Positions 8,014 to 16,308 of a DNA stretch of 64,000 bases are shown in pieces. The DNA is from Amycolatopsis sp. GM8. GTDB lineage: Bacteria; Actinomycetota; Actinomycetes; Mycobacteriales; Pseudonocardiaceae. Positions within the stretch are counted from its first letter, which is position 1; each line of letters opens with the position of its first letter. The translations under genes and the position numbers were made by a program. Under the pieces are notes generated by a model. The model made no database searches and was not told the origin of the DNA. It saw only the letters and a program-made list of their open reading frames with translations. Where the stretch lies: contig NZ_JAJKFK010000001.1 in the NCBI RefSeq assembly GCF_021653975.1, forward strand, positions 898,863 through 962,862. Direction: 5' to 3'.

Positions 8014-8585
8014 GCCGTCCGACCTGGCGCCGGTGGCTCGCACTGCTGGCCATCGGCGCCACGCTCACCGCCTGCGGTGCGGAACCCCAAGCACCGCAGG
8101 CGATACAACAGGTCCAGACCGCACCAGCCGCCGGACCCCACCCGGCGACGCTGGAGATCCCGGCGATCGGTGTCCACACTGGACAGATCATCGATCTCGC
8201 GCTGACCCCGGGCGGGGAGCTCGAAGTCCCGAAGGACGCACGCACGACCGGCTGGTTCACGGGCAGCCCGGCACCCGGTGAAGTCGGCCCGGCCGTGCTG
8301 GCGGCACACGTCGACTACAACCACGTCCCGGGAATGTTCAACCGCCTCAAGGATCTGCACGCGGGTGACCAGGCGATCGTGCACCGCGCGGACGGCAGCA
8401 CCGCGACGTTCACCGTCTACCGCGTCGCGAGCTACCCGAAGTCGGGCTTCCCGACGGACGAGGTCTACGGCGACACCGCGGGCCCCGAGCTGCGGCTGAT
8501 CACCTGCGGTGGCGCGTTCGATCGGTCGAGCCGGAACTACGAGGACAACATCGTCGCCTTCGCGAAGATCACAGGCCTCGGTTGA
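8010..8585 (+). CDS. Class F sortase (secreted lipoprotein-like)
   Basis: 191 residues. Residues 1-22 look like a signal peptide with a lipobox (ATLTACG), so it may be lipid-anchored outside the membrane. All sortase catalytic residues are present: His100 (LAAHVDYN), Cys166 (RLITCGG) and Arg175 (DRSSRNYEDN). Class F enzymes are actinobacterial transpeptidases or proteases with poorly known substrates. Its start is embedded in the end of the Excalibur gene. The 3' end overlaps the convergent TIGR03085 gene by 17 bases. This active enzyme contrasts with the inactive sortase homologue at 16309-17184. Confidence 0.92.
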   Translation: MSRPTWRRWLALLAIGATLTACGAEPQAPQAIQQVQTAPAAGPHPATLEIPAIGVHTGQIIDLALTPGGELEVPKDARTTGWFTGSPAPGEVGPAVLAAHVDYNHVPGMFNRLKDLHAGDQAIVHRADGSTATFTVYRVASYPKSGFPTDEVYGDTAGPELRLITCGGAFDRSSRNYEDNIVAFAKITGLG

Positions 8586-9192
8586 GTGCCTTCAGCTTGC
8601 CGATCGCGGTGTCGTCGCCTTCGAACTCGACGCGGACCGCGTCGCGGCCGAAGACGAACAGCAGCAGCTCCACCGGCGCCCCGACGAGGGTCACCGGATC
8701 CGGCCCGGCCTTGACCGCCGCTTCTTGCCCGTCGGGTGTGCGCAGCAGCACGCCGACGGGCGACTTGCGCAGGTTGAGCTTCGACACCCCCTTCGTGGCC
8801 CGCCACGCGGCCTCGTCACGCGCCGGGTCGGCGTCGCGCGGCTCCCAGCCATCCTTGCCGCGGCGGACATCCTCGTGGTGCACAAGGAATTCCGAGCCGT
8901 TGGCCGCCTCGTCCACCGCGCCGATGCGCATCGGCGAGAACCTCGGCCCGGACCGCACGAGCTCGACGAGCTCGTTCCACGGTTTCGCGGCGTACCGGTC
9001 CTGCACCCGCTTCGTGTACGACGCGAGCTGCGGCAGCATGATGCCCGCGGCAGCATCCGGCCGGCGCTCACGCACCACGAGATGCGCGGCGAGATCGCGC
9101 GTCTGCCAGCCCTCGCACAACGTCGGCGCATCCGGCCCGACCTCATCGAACAGCGCACTGAGCGCCCGGCGCTCATCGGTGGCGATACCCAT
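8569..9192 (-). CDS. TIGR03085 family DinB-like metal-binding protein
   Basis: 207 residues. The N-terminal part has the DinB/mycothiol-dependent maleylpyruvate isomerase features: LCEGWQTRDLAAHLVVRERR, with a His in the first helix pair, and SEFLVHHEDVRRG with further metal-ligand His residues. The protein ends in a sterol-carrier-like beta segment (PVTLVGAPVELLLFVFGRDA). Such proteins bind a divalent metal and are thought to use mycothiol or act as thiol transferases; the substrate is unknown. The open frame extends upstream to 9552, but the family start MGIATDERRAL at 9192 is preceded by a -10 box seven bases away, so the gene is probably leaderless. Confidence 0.88.
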   Translation of the reverse strand: MGIATDERRALSALFDEVGPDAPTLCEGWQTRDLAAHLVVRERRPDAAAGIMLPQLASYTKRVQDRYAAKPWNELVELVRSGPRFSPMRIGAVDEAANGSEFLVHHEDVRRGKDGWEPRDADPARDEAAWRATKGVSKLNLRKSPVGVLLRTPDGQEAAVKAGPDPVTLVGAPVELLLFVFGRDAVRVEFEGDDTAIGKLKALNRGL

Positions 9193-9199
9193 ACCACGA

Positions 9200-9205
9200 A
9201 GATTA
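9200..9205 (-). promoter_or_regulatory. -10 box TAATCT of a leaderless promoter
   Basis: On the minus strand TAATCT ends seven bases before the ATG of the TIGR03085 gene, with no Shine-Dalgarno sequence between. This supports transcription starting at the start codon. Confidence 0.55.
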
Positions 9206-9255
9206 CCTGCGAGTAGCGCGTAGCGTCGCAACATCGGGCCGGGTGCCGGCCACTG

Positions 9256-9843
9256 ATGGGTGTGACCATTCAAGAGGGTGGCGTGGGGGTGCCGGTGGCC
9301 GCGGGGGACGGCGAGCTGTGGCGCCGGGCCGCGACCGGTGACCAGGGCGCCTTCACCGAACTGTTCGAACGTCATGCCCAAGCGGTGTGGAACCACGCCT
9401 ACCGGCTCACCGGATCGTGGAGCGCGGCGGAGGACCTGACGTCGAACACGTTCCTCATCGCGTGGCGGAAGCGGGCCGACATCACCCTGCTGCGTGACAG
9501 CGCGCTGCCGTGGCTGTACACGGTCGCGGGCAACCTCGCGCGCACCGAGCACCGCGGCGCGAGCCGCCGCTTACGGCTGCTCCGGCGCCTTCCCGAGCCG
9601 CGTGAGGTGTCCGATCACGCCGACAGCGTCGCCGAGCAACTCGACGGCGAAGCGTTGCTGCGCACCGTGATCGCGGCCGTCCGCACCCTGCCACCCGCGC
9701 AACGCCAGGTCGTCGAACTGTGCCTGCTCGGCGACCTGTCGATCGCCGACGCCGCGACACTGCTCGACATCGCCGAGGTCACCGTCCGCGCACACCTGTC
9801 GCGCGCCCGCGCCCACCTTCGCACTCTGCTGGAGGACCAATGA
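9256..9843 (+). CDS. ECF-type RNA polymerase sigma factor
   Basis: 195 residues with the two domains of an ECF sigma factor. Region 2 covers about residues 30-100 (AFTELFERHAQAVWNHAYRL, SAAEDLTSNTFLIAWRKR), and region 4 covers about 130-190 (LPPAQRQVVELCLLGDLSIA, then VTVRAHLSRARAHLRTLLE). It directs RNA polymerase to a small regulon. Its stop overlaps by four bases the start of a membrane protein gene that lies where an anti-sigma factor would be expected. No zinc-type anti-sigma motif is adjacent, so the control mechanism is unclear. Confidence 0.92.
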   Translation: MGVTIQEGGVGVPVAAGDGELWRRAATGDQGAFTELFERHAQAVWNHAYRLTGSWSAAEDLTSNTFLIAWRKRADITLLRDSALPWLYTVAGNLARTEHRGASRRLRLLRRLPEPREVSDHADSVAEQLDGEALLRTVIAAVRTLPPAQRQVVELCLLGDLSIADAATLLDIAEVTVRAHLSRARAHLRTLLEDQ

Positions 9844-11009
9844 CGACCACCCTTCCCCCACGCCGCGAACTACCGCCGGAGGTCCGCGCCCGCCTGCGCG
9901 AGACCGTGCTGCGTGGGATCGACCGCCCGCCCCGGCGCGGTGGGCTGCTCGTCGCGGCCGCCGCGGTCATCGTGCTGGTCGCCGGCGCGGTCGCGGCCGT
10001 GCAGCTCGTGAAGCCCGTACCGGATCCGACAGCGTCCGACGGCGGCGGTCCGTTCGACCGGTGCTGGGCCGCGGCGGAACAGGCAGGCAAAACCGATCGG
10101 CTCCCGGCCCTGAACACCTGGACGATGATTTCCATGGCGTCGCAGGGCGACGACATCGTCATGGGCATCACCGCCTCGGGCAAGACGATGTTCTGCGAGA
10201 TGACCGCGACCACGGTGACCCTCTCGGATCCGAACGCGAAACCGGCCTACGCCAAAGGCACCCACACCGCCCTGCTGCTCTACACCGCGACCGGACTCGC
10301 CGCGGGATTCGCCGACCCGTCCTGGCAAGGCGTGGAGCTGTCCTTGCCGAACGGGATCGGCGTGACCTACACCTGGTTCGACACCAAGGACCGGCATTTC
10401 GCGATGTTCACCGGGACCGATCCGGCCACGACCCAGCTGTCCGCGGGCAACTCGGTCAAGGGCCAGACCAAACGCCCTGGCCCGCGGGCAGCCCTGCCAC
10501 CGGCGCCCGCGCCGCTGTTCAGCATCGTCGACCGGCCCGCGGACCGGGCGTCCCGGGAGGGCAGCGCGCTCGGCGCCTGCCTGGCGGCGCTGCCCGGACC
10601 ACTCGACGGCGCCGACGGCTACCAACCCGGCGCGCTGCTCGAAAACGGGCCCTACCAAGTGATTCTGGCCCGGAACGCGGAACACGCGATCGCGTGCGTG
10701 ACCGATCCGGCCCGGCCGAAGACCCAGCTTTACCAGGACACCTTCATCGGTGCGTCGATCCCGGTGCGGCGGCTGTCGGTGCCCGAACTCGGCGGGCGGG
10801 TACCGTTCGTGGGAATCACACCACCGTCGGCCCAGTCGATGATCGCCGACTTCGGGAACGGGGCACCTGTGTATCCCGAGGTCCTGCACGGGACCTTCGC
10901 GTGCTGGCTGCCGGCGGACGCGAAACCGATCGAGCGCGGGAACACCTGGGTCCGGGTGGATGACGACCGCGGTGCCGCCTTGTTCAACGGCTACATACCG
11001 ATGAAATGA
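9840..11009 (+). CDS. Single-pass membrane protein coupled to the ECF sigma gene
   Basis: 389 residues, unrecognised. The first 32 residues are cytoplasmic and Arg-rich (ELPPEVRARLRETVLRGIDR). One transmembrane helix follows (about residues 37-58), and then a large extracellular part with paired Cys residues (DRCWAAAEQ, TMFCEMTA, GACLAALP, AIACVTDP, TFACWLP). The start overlaps the sigma stop (ATGA), which implies translational coupling. By position it may be the sensor or anti-sigma partner, but the cytoplasmic segment is shorter than known anti-sigma domains. The longer in-frame extension from 9720 overlaps the sigma gene and is not protein-like. Confidence 0.75.
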   Translation: MTTTLPPRRELPPEVRARLRETVLRGIDRPPRRGGLLVAAAAVIVLVAGAVAAVQLVKPVPDPTASDGGGPFDRCWAAAEQAGKTDRLPALNTWTMISMASQGDDIVMGITASGKTMFCEMTATTVTLSDPNAKPAYAKGTHTALLLYTATGLAAGFADPSWQGVELSLPNGIGVTYTWFDTKDRHFAMFTGTDPATTQLSAGNSVKGQTKRPGPRAALPPAPAPLFSIVDRPADRASREGSALGACLAALPGPLDGADGYQPGALLENGPYQVILARNAEHAIACVTDPARPKTQLYQDTFIGASIPVRRLSVPELGGRVPFVGITPPSAQSMIADFGNGAPVYPEVLHGTFACWLPADAKPIERGNTWVRVDDDRGAALFNGYIPMK

Positions 11010-11022
11010 GTACGCTGGCCCG

Positions 11023-11655
11023 ATGGCGGACGACGCCGAACTGATGACGTTGATCAAAGCGATCGTGGCTGACGACGCGGCAAAGGTGTCGGCGTTGCTC
11101 GCTGATGCACCGGCATTGGCGAGCACGCGAGCAATGCTGCGAGGTGCGACAAGGCAAACCGCGGAACAGTATTTCTTCGCCGAGATCGGGCATTACGTCT
11201 ACGCGGGCGATACCGCCTTGCACATCGCGGCGGCCGCGTTCCGGGCGGCGATGATCAACGAACTCCTGGCCGCGGGAGCAGATGTGCAGGCCCGGAACCG
11301 GCGGGGCGCTCAGCCACTGCACTACGCCGCGGACGGCAATCCGGGGTCGCGGAGATGGGACCCGGAACAGCAACGAGAAGCGGTCCGCTGTCTCCTCGCC
11401 GCCGGGGCCGATCCCAACGCTGTGGACAAAAGTGGTGTCACGCCACTGCACCGCGCGGTGCGCAATCGCTGTGCGGCTGTCGTCGAGGCGCTCCTCGACG
11501 GCGGCGCCGATCCCCGCCGCCCGAACAAGAACGGCTCGACGCCGGCCCAGCTGGCGCGCTGGACGACCGGCCGGGGCGGGAGCGGATCCCCGGCGGCGCG
11601 GGAGCAACAGGAGGAGATCTTCCGTCTGCTGCGACGCCACGGCGTCACCGTCTAG
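11023..11655 (+). CDS. Ankyrin repeat protein
   Basis: 210 residues, soluble, no signal peptide. At least four ankyrin units are visible: YAGDTALHIAAAAFRAAMIN, AQPLHYAADG, GVTPLHRAVRNRCAAVVEAL and GSTPAQLARWT. Loops such as LLAAGADPNAVD separate them. Ankyrin stacks bind other proteins; no enzymatic domain is present. It lies 13 bases after the membrane protein gene on the same strand and may be read with it. It ends just before a hairpin shared with the convergent lipoprotein gene. Confidence 0.88.
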   Translation: MADDAELMTLIKAIVADDAAKVSALLADAPALASTRAMLRGATRQTAEQYFFAEIGHYVYAGDTALHIAAAAFRAAMINELLAAGADVQARNRRGAQPLHYAADGNPGSRRWDPEQQREAVRCLLAAGADPNAVDKSGVTPLHRAVRNRCAAVVEALLDGGADPRRPNKNGSTPAQLARWTTGRGGSGSPAAREQQEEIFRLLRRHGVTV

Positions 11656-11671
11656 GCCCAGGCACGGCAAA

Positions 11672-11703
11672 GGCGGGGTGGGCCCCCAGGCGCCCACCCC
11701 GCC
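11672..11703. terminator. Bidirectional terminator hairpin
   Basis: A perfect 12-bp stem (GGCGGGGTGGGC / GCCCACCCCGCC) with an 8-base loop sits between the converging ankyrin gene and repeat-lipoprotein gene. Confidence 0.75.
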
Positions 11704-11720
11704 GAAACCCGGTCTGCCGG

Positions 11721-13124
11721 TCAGCTGTCCCCGAAGCGGATCGACGCCACCTGCTTGTCGAACCCGATCGCACCGAGGTCCGGCACGCTGTCGGTGATGA
11801 TCTTCGACTCACCCGTGCAGTTCGGGCCCTTCCACAGCTTCACCGGCCCGCCCGTGAGCTGGATCGAGGAAACGTTGGCAGGGTTGGGAACCGCGACACA
11901 GCCCGGACCGGCGACGCCCGACGATCCGGTGGGCTCGCTGAAGTTCTTGCCGCTGTCCAGGATCGCGCTGCCGTTGCCCAGTGTCACCGTGCCGGCCGAC
12001 GAGGGCGCGGTGGCCGGCGCGCTGCTGCTCGCCGGGGCGCCGCTCGGCTGGGCACCGTCCTTCGGCAGCACCTTGCCACCGTTGGGCGAGACCGCGAACC
12101 AAGTACCGCCAACGCCTTCACCGTTGGTCTGGCCCGCCTTGGTGTCGCCGGAGAAGCGGTAGACGGCCCAGCCGTTGATCGTGACCTGACGCGTACCGTC
12201 GGCACGGGTGAGGACACCGATCTTCGAAGCCGGCACGCCGTTGACGAAGATCCGCGAACCGGGCTTCACCAGCACCGGCGGCCATTTCTTGGCGCAGTCG
12301 CCGTTGCAGTTCGAGGTCGGCGGCTTCGGCGAGTCGTTGTCGAAGCGGTACAAGGTGAATCCGGCGCCGTCGTGCACGATCGGGTTGAGGCCGCCGGCCG
12401 AACCGCGGGTCAGCTGCACCCATTTCATCGCCGCGTCGTCAGAGCGCGGGCCCTTGTAGAAATCGCCCGCGTTCGGGTCGGCGTTGTTCTCCTTCGCGGT
12501 GCCGGTCTGGAATTCGATGCCGCCGGGCCCGGTGCCGTTCTGCGCTTCCTGCGCCTTTTCACCGTCCGGCGTGCTGCCGAACCAGGTGCCGCCGATGCCC
12601 TGCCCGTTGGTCTGGCCCGCCTGGGTGTCACCGCTGAACCGGTAGAGCGCCCAGCCCTTGATGGTCAGCTGCAGGTTGCCGTCCTTGCGGGTCAGCACCC
12701 CGACATCGTTCTGGTCCACACCATTGACGAAGACCTTGCCACCCGGCTTGATGGTGACGGGCGGCCACTTGACGGCACAGTCACCGTCGCAATTGGACGC
12801 CGGCGGGTTCGCCGTGTCGTTGTCGAAGCGGTAGAGCACGAAGCCCTTTCCGTTGAGTACCACCGGGTTCAGCTTTCCGGCGGAGCCCGCGTCGAGCTCG
12901 ACCCACTGCTGCGCGGCCGCGGTGCCCGGCGCCGCGAAGTCGCCGGTGTCCTTGGGTGCGTTGTTGTCCTGCGCCGTCCCGGCGACAAAGGCCACAGTGG
13001 ACACCGCACCGGCGTCGAACACGGGCCGGCCCGCCGTAGTGTCCGCACCGCCGCCGCAGGCGGTGAGGGCGGCAACTCCGACCGCCGTCAGGGCAGCGAG
13101 CAGCACGGCTCGTTTACGTAGCAT
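11721..13124 (-). CDS. Lipoprotein with Lipoprotein_15 secreted repeats (SCO0930-like)
   Basis: 467 residues. The signal peptide ends in a lipobox (VAALTACGGG), so it is lipid-anchored on the outer face. Two long repeats each contain a YRFDNDxxxPPxSNCxGDCA block followed by a WALYRFSGDT / GGTWF block; these are the secreted repeats of unknown function called Lipoprotein_15. The last 70 residues (VKLWKGPNCTGESKIITDSV) look like a beta/gamma-crystallin-type fold. The true start is the ATG at 13124, since the frame upstream of it has no signal peptide logic. It lies downstream of an ECF sigma/anti-sigma pair, so it is a likely target of that sigma factor. It may be redox- or metal-related; this is inference. 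Confidence 0.88.
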   Translation of the reverse strand: MLRKRAVLLAALTAVGVAALTACGGGADTTAGRPVFDAGAVSTVAFVAGTAQDNNAPKDTGDFAAPGTAAAQQWVELDAGSAGKLNPVVLNGKGFVLYRFDNDTANPPASNCDGDCAVKWPPVTIKPGGKVFVNGVDQNDVGVLTRKDGNLQLTIKGWALYRFSGDTQAGQTNGQGIGGTWFGSTPDGEKAQEAQNGTGPGGIEFQTGTAKENNADPNAGDFYKGPRSDDAAMKWVQLTRGSAGGLNPIVHDGAGFTLYRFDNDSPKPPTSNCNGDCAKKWPPVLVKPGSRIFVNGVPASKIGVLTRADGTRQVTINGWAVYRFSGDTKAGQTNGEGVGGTWFAVSPNGGKVLPKDGAQPSGAPASSSAPATAPSSAGTVTLGNGSAILDSGKNFSEPTGSSGVAGPGCVAVPNPANVSSIQLTGGPVKLWKGPNCTGESKIITDSVPDLGAIGFDKQVASIRFGDS

Positions 13125-13247
13125 TTTCGGGAAACCCCCTTGTGGGGACCGGAATCTTCCGGCCGCTGAAGTCTTTCGGGGGGTAGACGGTCCCGGCGGG
13201 CGGGCGAGTTCAATCGACATCTGTGACCTGGGTCACAGGGCAAAACG

Positions 13248-13952
13248 TCAGATCGCGACCTGCACGAACTGCTTGCCATCGGTGTTCTCGACGAGCACCG
13301 AAGCCACATTCCCCGGGTCGATCAGCGCCGAGCCGTCGAGGTTGGTGCCTTCCTTGGCGCCCTTGTCCGACACCAGCCAGCTGCCCGCCTGTTCACGGGT
13401 GCCGTCCTTGCCGACGACCACGACCCGGCACTTCTGCCCGGCGGGAATGCCGGTGACCGAGGCGTTGACCCGCACCCAGCCGGCGGCAGGTGTGACGCCG
13501 ACGGTGAGGCGTGCCCCGGTGGCCGCGTCGGTGCCGCTGGCGAACCGGGTGCCGGCGGGCTGGGCGGAGGCCGGCGGCGGCGCGGCGACGGGCGGCGCCG
13601 AACCATCGGTCGTGCGGCCGACGACGACGCCCACCCCGATCGCGGCGGCGGCCACGACGACGGCGGCCACGGCGGCGAACGCCCGGGTGCGGCTGCGGGC
13701 CCCGGTCGACTCCTTGCGGACCTGCCGGATCGTGCGCTGCAGCAACAGATCGGCGTCCGGGGGCGGCCCGTCCAGCATGGCTTCGGGCGGCAGCGCGGCG
13801 AGCTGGGTCTGGGTCTCGATCAAGGAGTCCACCTCTTCCCGGCACTGCGGGCACGTGGCCAGATGGTCCTCGACCGCGCGGCGCTCCTGCTCGCTCGGCT
13901 CACCGAAGAGATACTCGACGAGGTCGACATGTAGCTCGCCCTGATCGCTCAT
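13248..13952 (-). CDS. Zinc-binding anti-sigma factor (zf-HC2), single-pass membrane
   Basis: 234 residues. The N-terminal cytoplasmic domain carries the zinc anti-sigma motif HLATCPQCREEV (His-x3-Cys-x2-Cys, residues about 30-40). A transmembrane helix follows near residues 88-110 (AFAAVAAVVVAAAAIGVGVV), and then a roughly 120-residue extracellular domain of the RskA type. It sequesters the adjacent sigma factor. Its start overlaps the sigma stop by four bases. Release of the sigma factor would need regulated proteolysis, for which no protease gene is nearby. Confidence 0.93.
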   Translation of the reverse strand: MSDQGELHVDLVEYLFGEPSEQERRAVEDHLATCPQCREEVDSLIETQTQLAALPPEAMLDGPPPDADLLLQRTIRQVRKESTGARSRTRAFAAVAAVVVAAAAIGVGVVVGRTTDGSAPPVAAPPPASAQPAGTRFASGTDAATGARLTVGVTPAAGWVRVNASVTGIPAGQKCRVVVVGKDGTREQAGSWLVSDKGAKEGTNLDGSALIDPGNVASVLVENTDGKQFVQVAI

Positions 13953-14488
13953 GCGACTCCCTCCGCCCGTTCCGCCTTGAAGAACTCGCGCAACGCCCGC
14001 AACCCGTAGTAGGACCGCGACTTCACGGTGCCCGGTGGGATGCCCAGCTCCTTCGCGGCCTCGTCGATGGACCGACCGCGCAGGTAGGTCTGCTCCAGCA
14101 CCTCACGATGCTCCTGCTTGAGGCTGTCCAGCGCGGACAGGACCGTCATCGAGTTCACCACATTATCGGAGTGGTCGCGCTCGACCGGCACGGTCACCGG
14201 CGATTCGGCCACCTCGCGCGGGCGCGCCTTCTTGGCGCGCACCGAATCGATGACCAGGTTCCGCACGACGGTGAGCAGCCACGCCCGGGTCGAACCCTTG
14301 CCCTTGACCAGGATCTCCGGGTTCCGCCAGGCGCGCACGAGCGCCTCCTGGACGATGTCCTCGGCGGCCGCCCGGTCGGCGAGCAGGCGGGTGGCGTAGC
14401 CCAGCATCGCGTTCCCGTGCTCCTCGAAGAGGGTGCGCACGAGCGCTTCGTCGGCCACCTCACGGCGACGGGTCTTCAACCCGGCCAT
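13949..14488 (-). CDS. ECF sigma factor, SigL-like
   Basis: 179 residues. Region 2 is LVRTLFEEHGNAMLGYATRL with AAEDIVQEALVRAWRNPE. Region 4 is LDSLKQEHREVLEQTYLRGR followed by GIPPGTVKSRSYYGLRALRE. The RSYY in the recognition helix and the order sigma, anti-sigma, lipoprotein resemble the SigK/SigL-type systems of actinobacteria. The gene is first in a likely operon with the anti-sigma factor and the repeat lipoprotein. Confidence 0.93.
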   Translation of the reverse strand: MAGLKTRRREVADEALVRTLFEEHGNAMLGYATRLLADRAAAEDIVQEALVRAWRNPEILVKGKGSTRAWLLTVVRNLVIDSVRAKKARPREVAESPVTVPVERDHSDNVVNSMTVLSALDSLKQEHREVLEQTYLRGRSIDEAAKELGIPPGTVKSRSYYGLRALREFFKAERAEGVA

Positions 14489-14508
14489 CGGCTGTTTCCT
14501 CCACGGTC

Positions 14509-15438
14509 TCAGGCAACACAGTGCTGTCCCGAGTTCACACAGGCTACAACAGCGGCCATCACCGCGTCAGGCATGACGTCGATGTAGTCCGCGTGATCGG
14601 CGATCGGGGAATTCTTCTCTTCGGGAAAGGTGTCGATGAGGTAATCGGCCCCGGCCGGGACCGAATAGGCAAGCTCGATGTGCAGCCGGGGCACCGGGAA
14701 GGTGCCGATCGGGCAGGCTCCCGCGGAATCCGGGAAGACGGTCTGCGACCGGTGGTCCGCGCTGTCGGTCGTGCGCCCGTTCCAGCAGCTGGGGAAGTCG
14801 TACCGGCGCAGCACCTGCTGACCGGGACCGCACCGCGGGTACTGCCGGGTGACATGCCCGCCCGCGCCGGAACAACTCCACTGCACGTGCTCGGTCATCT
14901 TGCCGCCGCTGGAAAATCCGTGCGCGTTCCCGGTACTGGCACGGAGAAACTCGGGCATCGGGACGACGTCCGCGACGGGGTTGCCCTGATACTCGATCAC
15001 CACGGAATCCGGCACCAGGATCCGGCCGGCGACGCGCAGCACCGGCCAGTAGTAGACCGACTTGTCGCCGTCCGGGCAGGTGGTGCCGGCCGCGGCGAGA
15101 CTTTCGTTGGTGGACAAGGCATTCGTGGACACGTTGCCGACGTAGTCGTGCAGGTGATGGGCCCCGCCGACCTGGCCGGGGCTCGCGACGAGGTTGTCGG
15201 AGTTGTACCTGCCCTCGGCGTTACGGCCGCAGTCGATGCGCCACGAACCGGGCGGTGGCGCGGGCGCGAGCGGGCCCGCGCGCAGATCCTGCTCGGTCGT
15301 GAAGTCCGTGAGGTCGACGACACCGTGTTCGTCGTGCGACGGCGGGGCGAGCACCCGGTAACCGAAAATCGACGCGGGAACCGCGGCCAGCACCAAGAGC
15401 ACGGTGACGACGATCCAGCCGGTCGTCCACCTCTTCAC
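14509..15438 (-). CDS. DUF1996 domain protein, secreted/membrane-anchored
   Basis: 309 residues. An uncleaved N-terminal helix (residues 8-28) is followed by a single DUF1996 domain. Its hallmark residues are GGAHHLHDYVGN with clustered His, then FPSCWNGR, then FPVPRLHIELAYSV near the end. DUF1996 proteins occur in fungi and actinobacteria with no proven activity. The gene starts 28 bases after pstB and is followed 20 bases later by the sigma gene. It may belong to the envelope locus upstream or be a separate unit. Confidence 0.85.
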   Translation of the reverse strand: MKRWTTGWIVVTVLLVLAAVPASIFGYRVLAPPSHDEHGVVDLTDFTTEQDLRAGPLAPAPPPGSWRIDCGRNAEGRYNSDNLVASPGQVGGAHHLHDYVGNVSTNALSTNESLAAAGTTCPDGDKSVYYWPVLRVAGRILVPDSVVIEYQGNPVADVVPMPEFLRASTGNAHGFSSGGKMTEHVQWSCSGAGGHVTRQYPRCGPGQQVLRRYDFPSCWNGRTTDSADHRSQTVFPDSAGACPIGTFPVPRLHIELAYSVPAGADYLIDTFPEEKNSPIADHADYIDVMPDAVMAAVVACVNSGQHCVA

Positions 15439-15466
15439 GGTTTTCCACTCTACTGGGCGACAGAAC

Positions 15467-16297
15467 TCAGCCGAACCGCCCGTTGACGTAATCCGCGGTG
15501 CGCTGGTCCATCGGTGCGTCGAACACCTTGCTCGTGGCGCCGTGCTCGACGATCGCGCCGGGCGTCCCCTCCTCCGCGAGGAAGAACGCGCACTGGTCTG
15601 ACACGCGTCGTGCCTGCTGCATGTTGTGGGTGACGATGACGATCGTGACCTCGTCGGTCAGCTCGGCGATCGTCTCCTCGATCCGGCGGGTCGAGGTCGG
15701 GTCGAGCGCGGAGCACGGCTCATCCATCAACAGCACGGCCGGCCGCACGGCGAGCGAACGCGCGATGCACAACCGCTGCTGCTGACCGCCCGACAGCGCG
15801 CCGCCGGGCTGGCGCAGCCGGTCCCGCACTTCCTTCCACAGCCCGGCGCGGGTGAGGCATTCCTCCACGACGTCGTCCCGGTCGCCGCGGCGCACCTTGG
15901 TTCCGGTGAGCTTCAGCCCGGCCGTCACGTTGTCGTAGATGGACATCGCGGGGAACGGGTTGGGTTTCTGGAACACCATGCCGATATGGCGGCGCACCTC
16001 GGTCAGCTTCCGCGCCGGGTCGTAGACGTCGGTGTCGCGGAGCAGCACCTCGCCGGCGAGGGTGGCGCCGGGGATGAGCTCGTGCATGCGGTTGAGGATC
16101 CGCAGAAACGTCGACTTGCCGCAGCCGGACGGGCCGATCAGCGCGGTGACGGCGTGCGCGGGCATGGTGAGCGAAACCCGGTCGAGCACCTTGTGATCAC
16201 CGAACCAGGCCGACACCGCGCGCGCCTCGAGCGTGGCGGAGCCCAGCTCCGCGTCCGGCAGGTCCAGCGGCTGGGTGATCGTCACGTCGTCCTCCAT
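15467..16297 (-). CDS. pstB: Phosphate-type ABC transporter ATP-binding protein
   Basis: 276 residues, normal PstB length. Walker A is [10 protein letters not shown], the Q-loop is FQKPNPF, the ABC signature is [16 protein letters not shown] and Walker B is [13 protein letters not shown], followed by the switch His in [10 protein letters not shown]. The [12 protein letters not shown] segment is specific to PstB. The ATG at 16297 follows GGAGG by five bases; the longer frame to 16402 lies inside the upstream gene. pstB is separated from its partners pstC and pstA by about 11.5 kb of surface-protein genes but is on the same strand and in the same gene run, which is highly unusual for a pst operon. 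Confidence 0.94.
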   Translation of the reverse strand: MEDDVTITQPLDLPDAELGSATLEARAVSAWFGDHKVLDRVSLTMPAHAVTALIGPSGCGKSTFLRILNRMHELIPGATLAGEVLLRDTDVYDPARKLTEVRRHIGMVFQKPNPFPAMSIYDNVTAGLKLTGTKVRRGDRDDVVEECLTRAGLWKEVRDRLRQPGGALSGGQQQRLCIARSLAVRPAVLLMDEPCSALDPTSTRRIEETIAELTDEVTIVIVTHNMQQARRVSDQCAFFLAEEGTPGAIVEHGATSKVFDAPMDQRTADYVNGRFG

Positions 16298-16308
16298 GTT
16301 CCTCCGTG

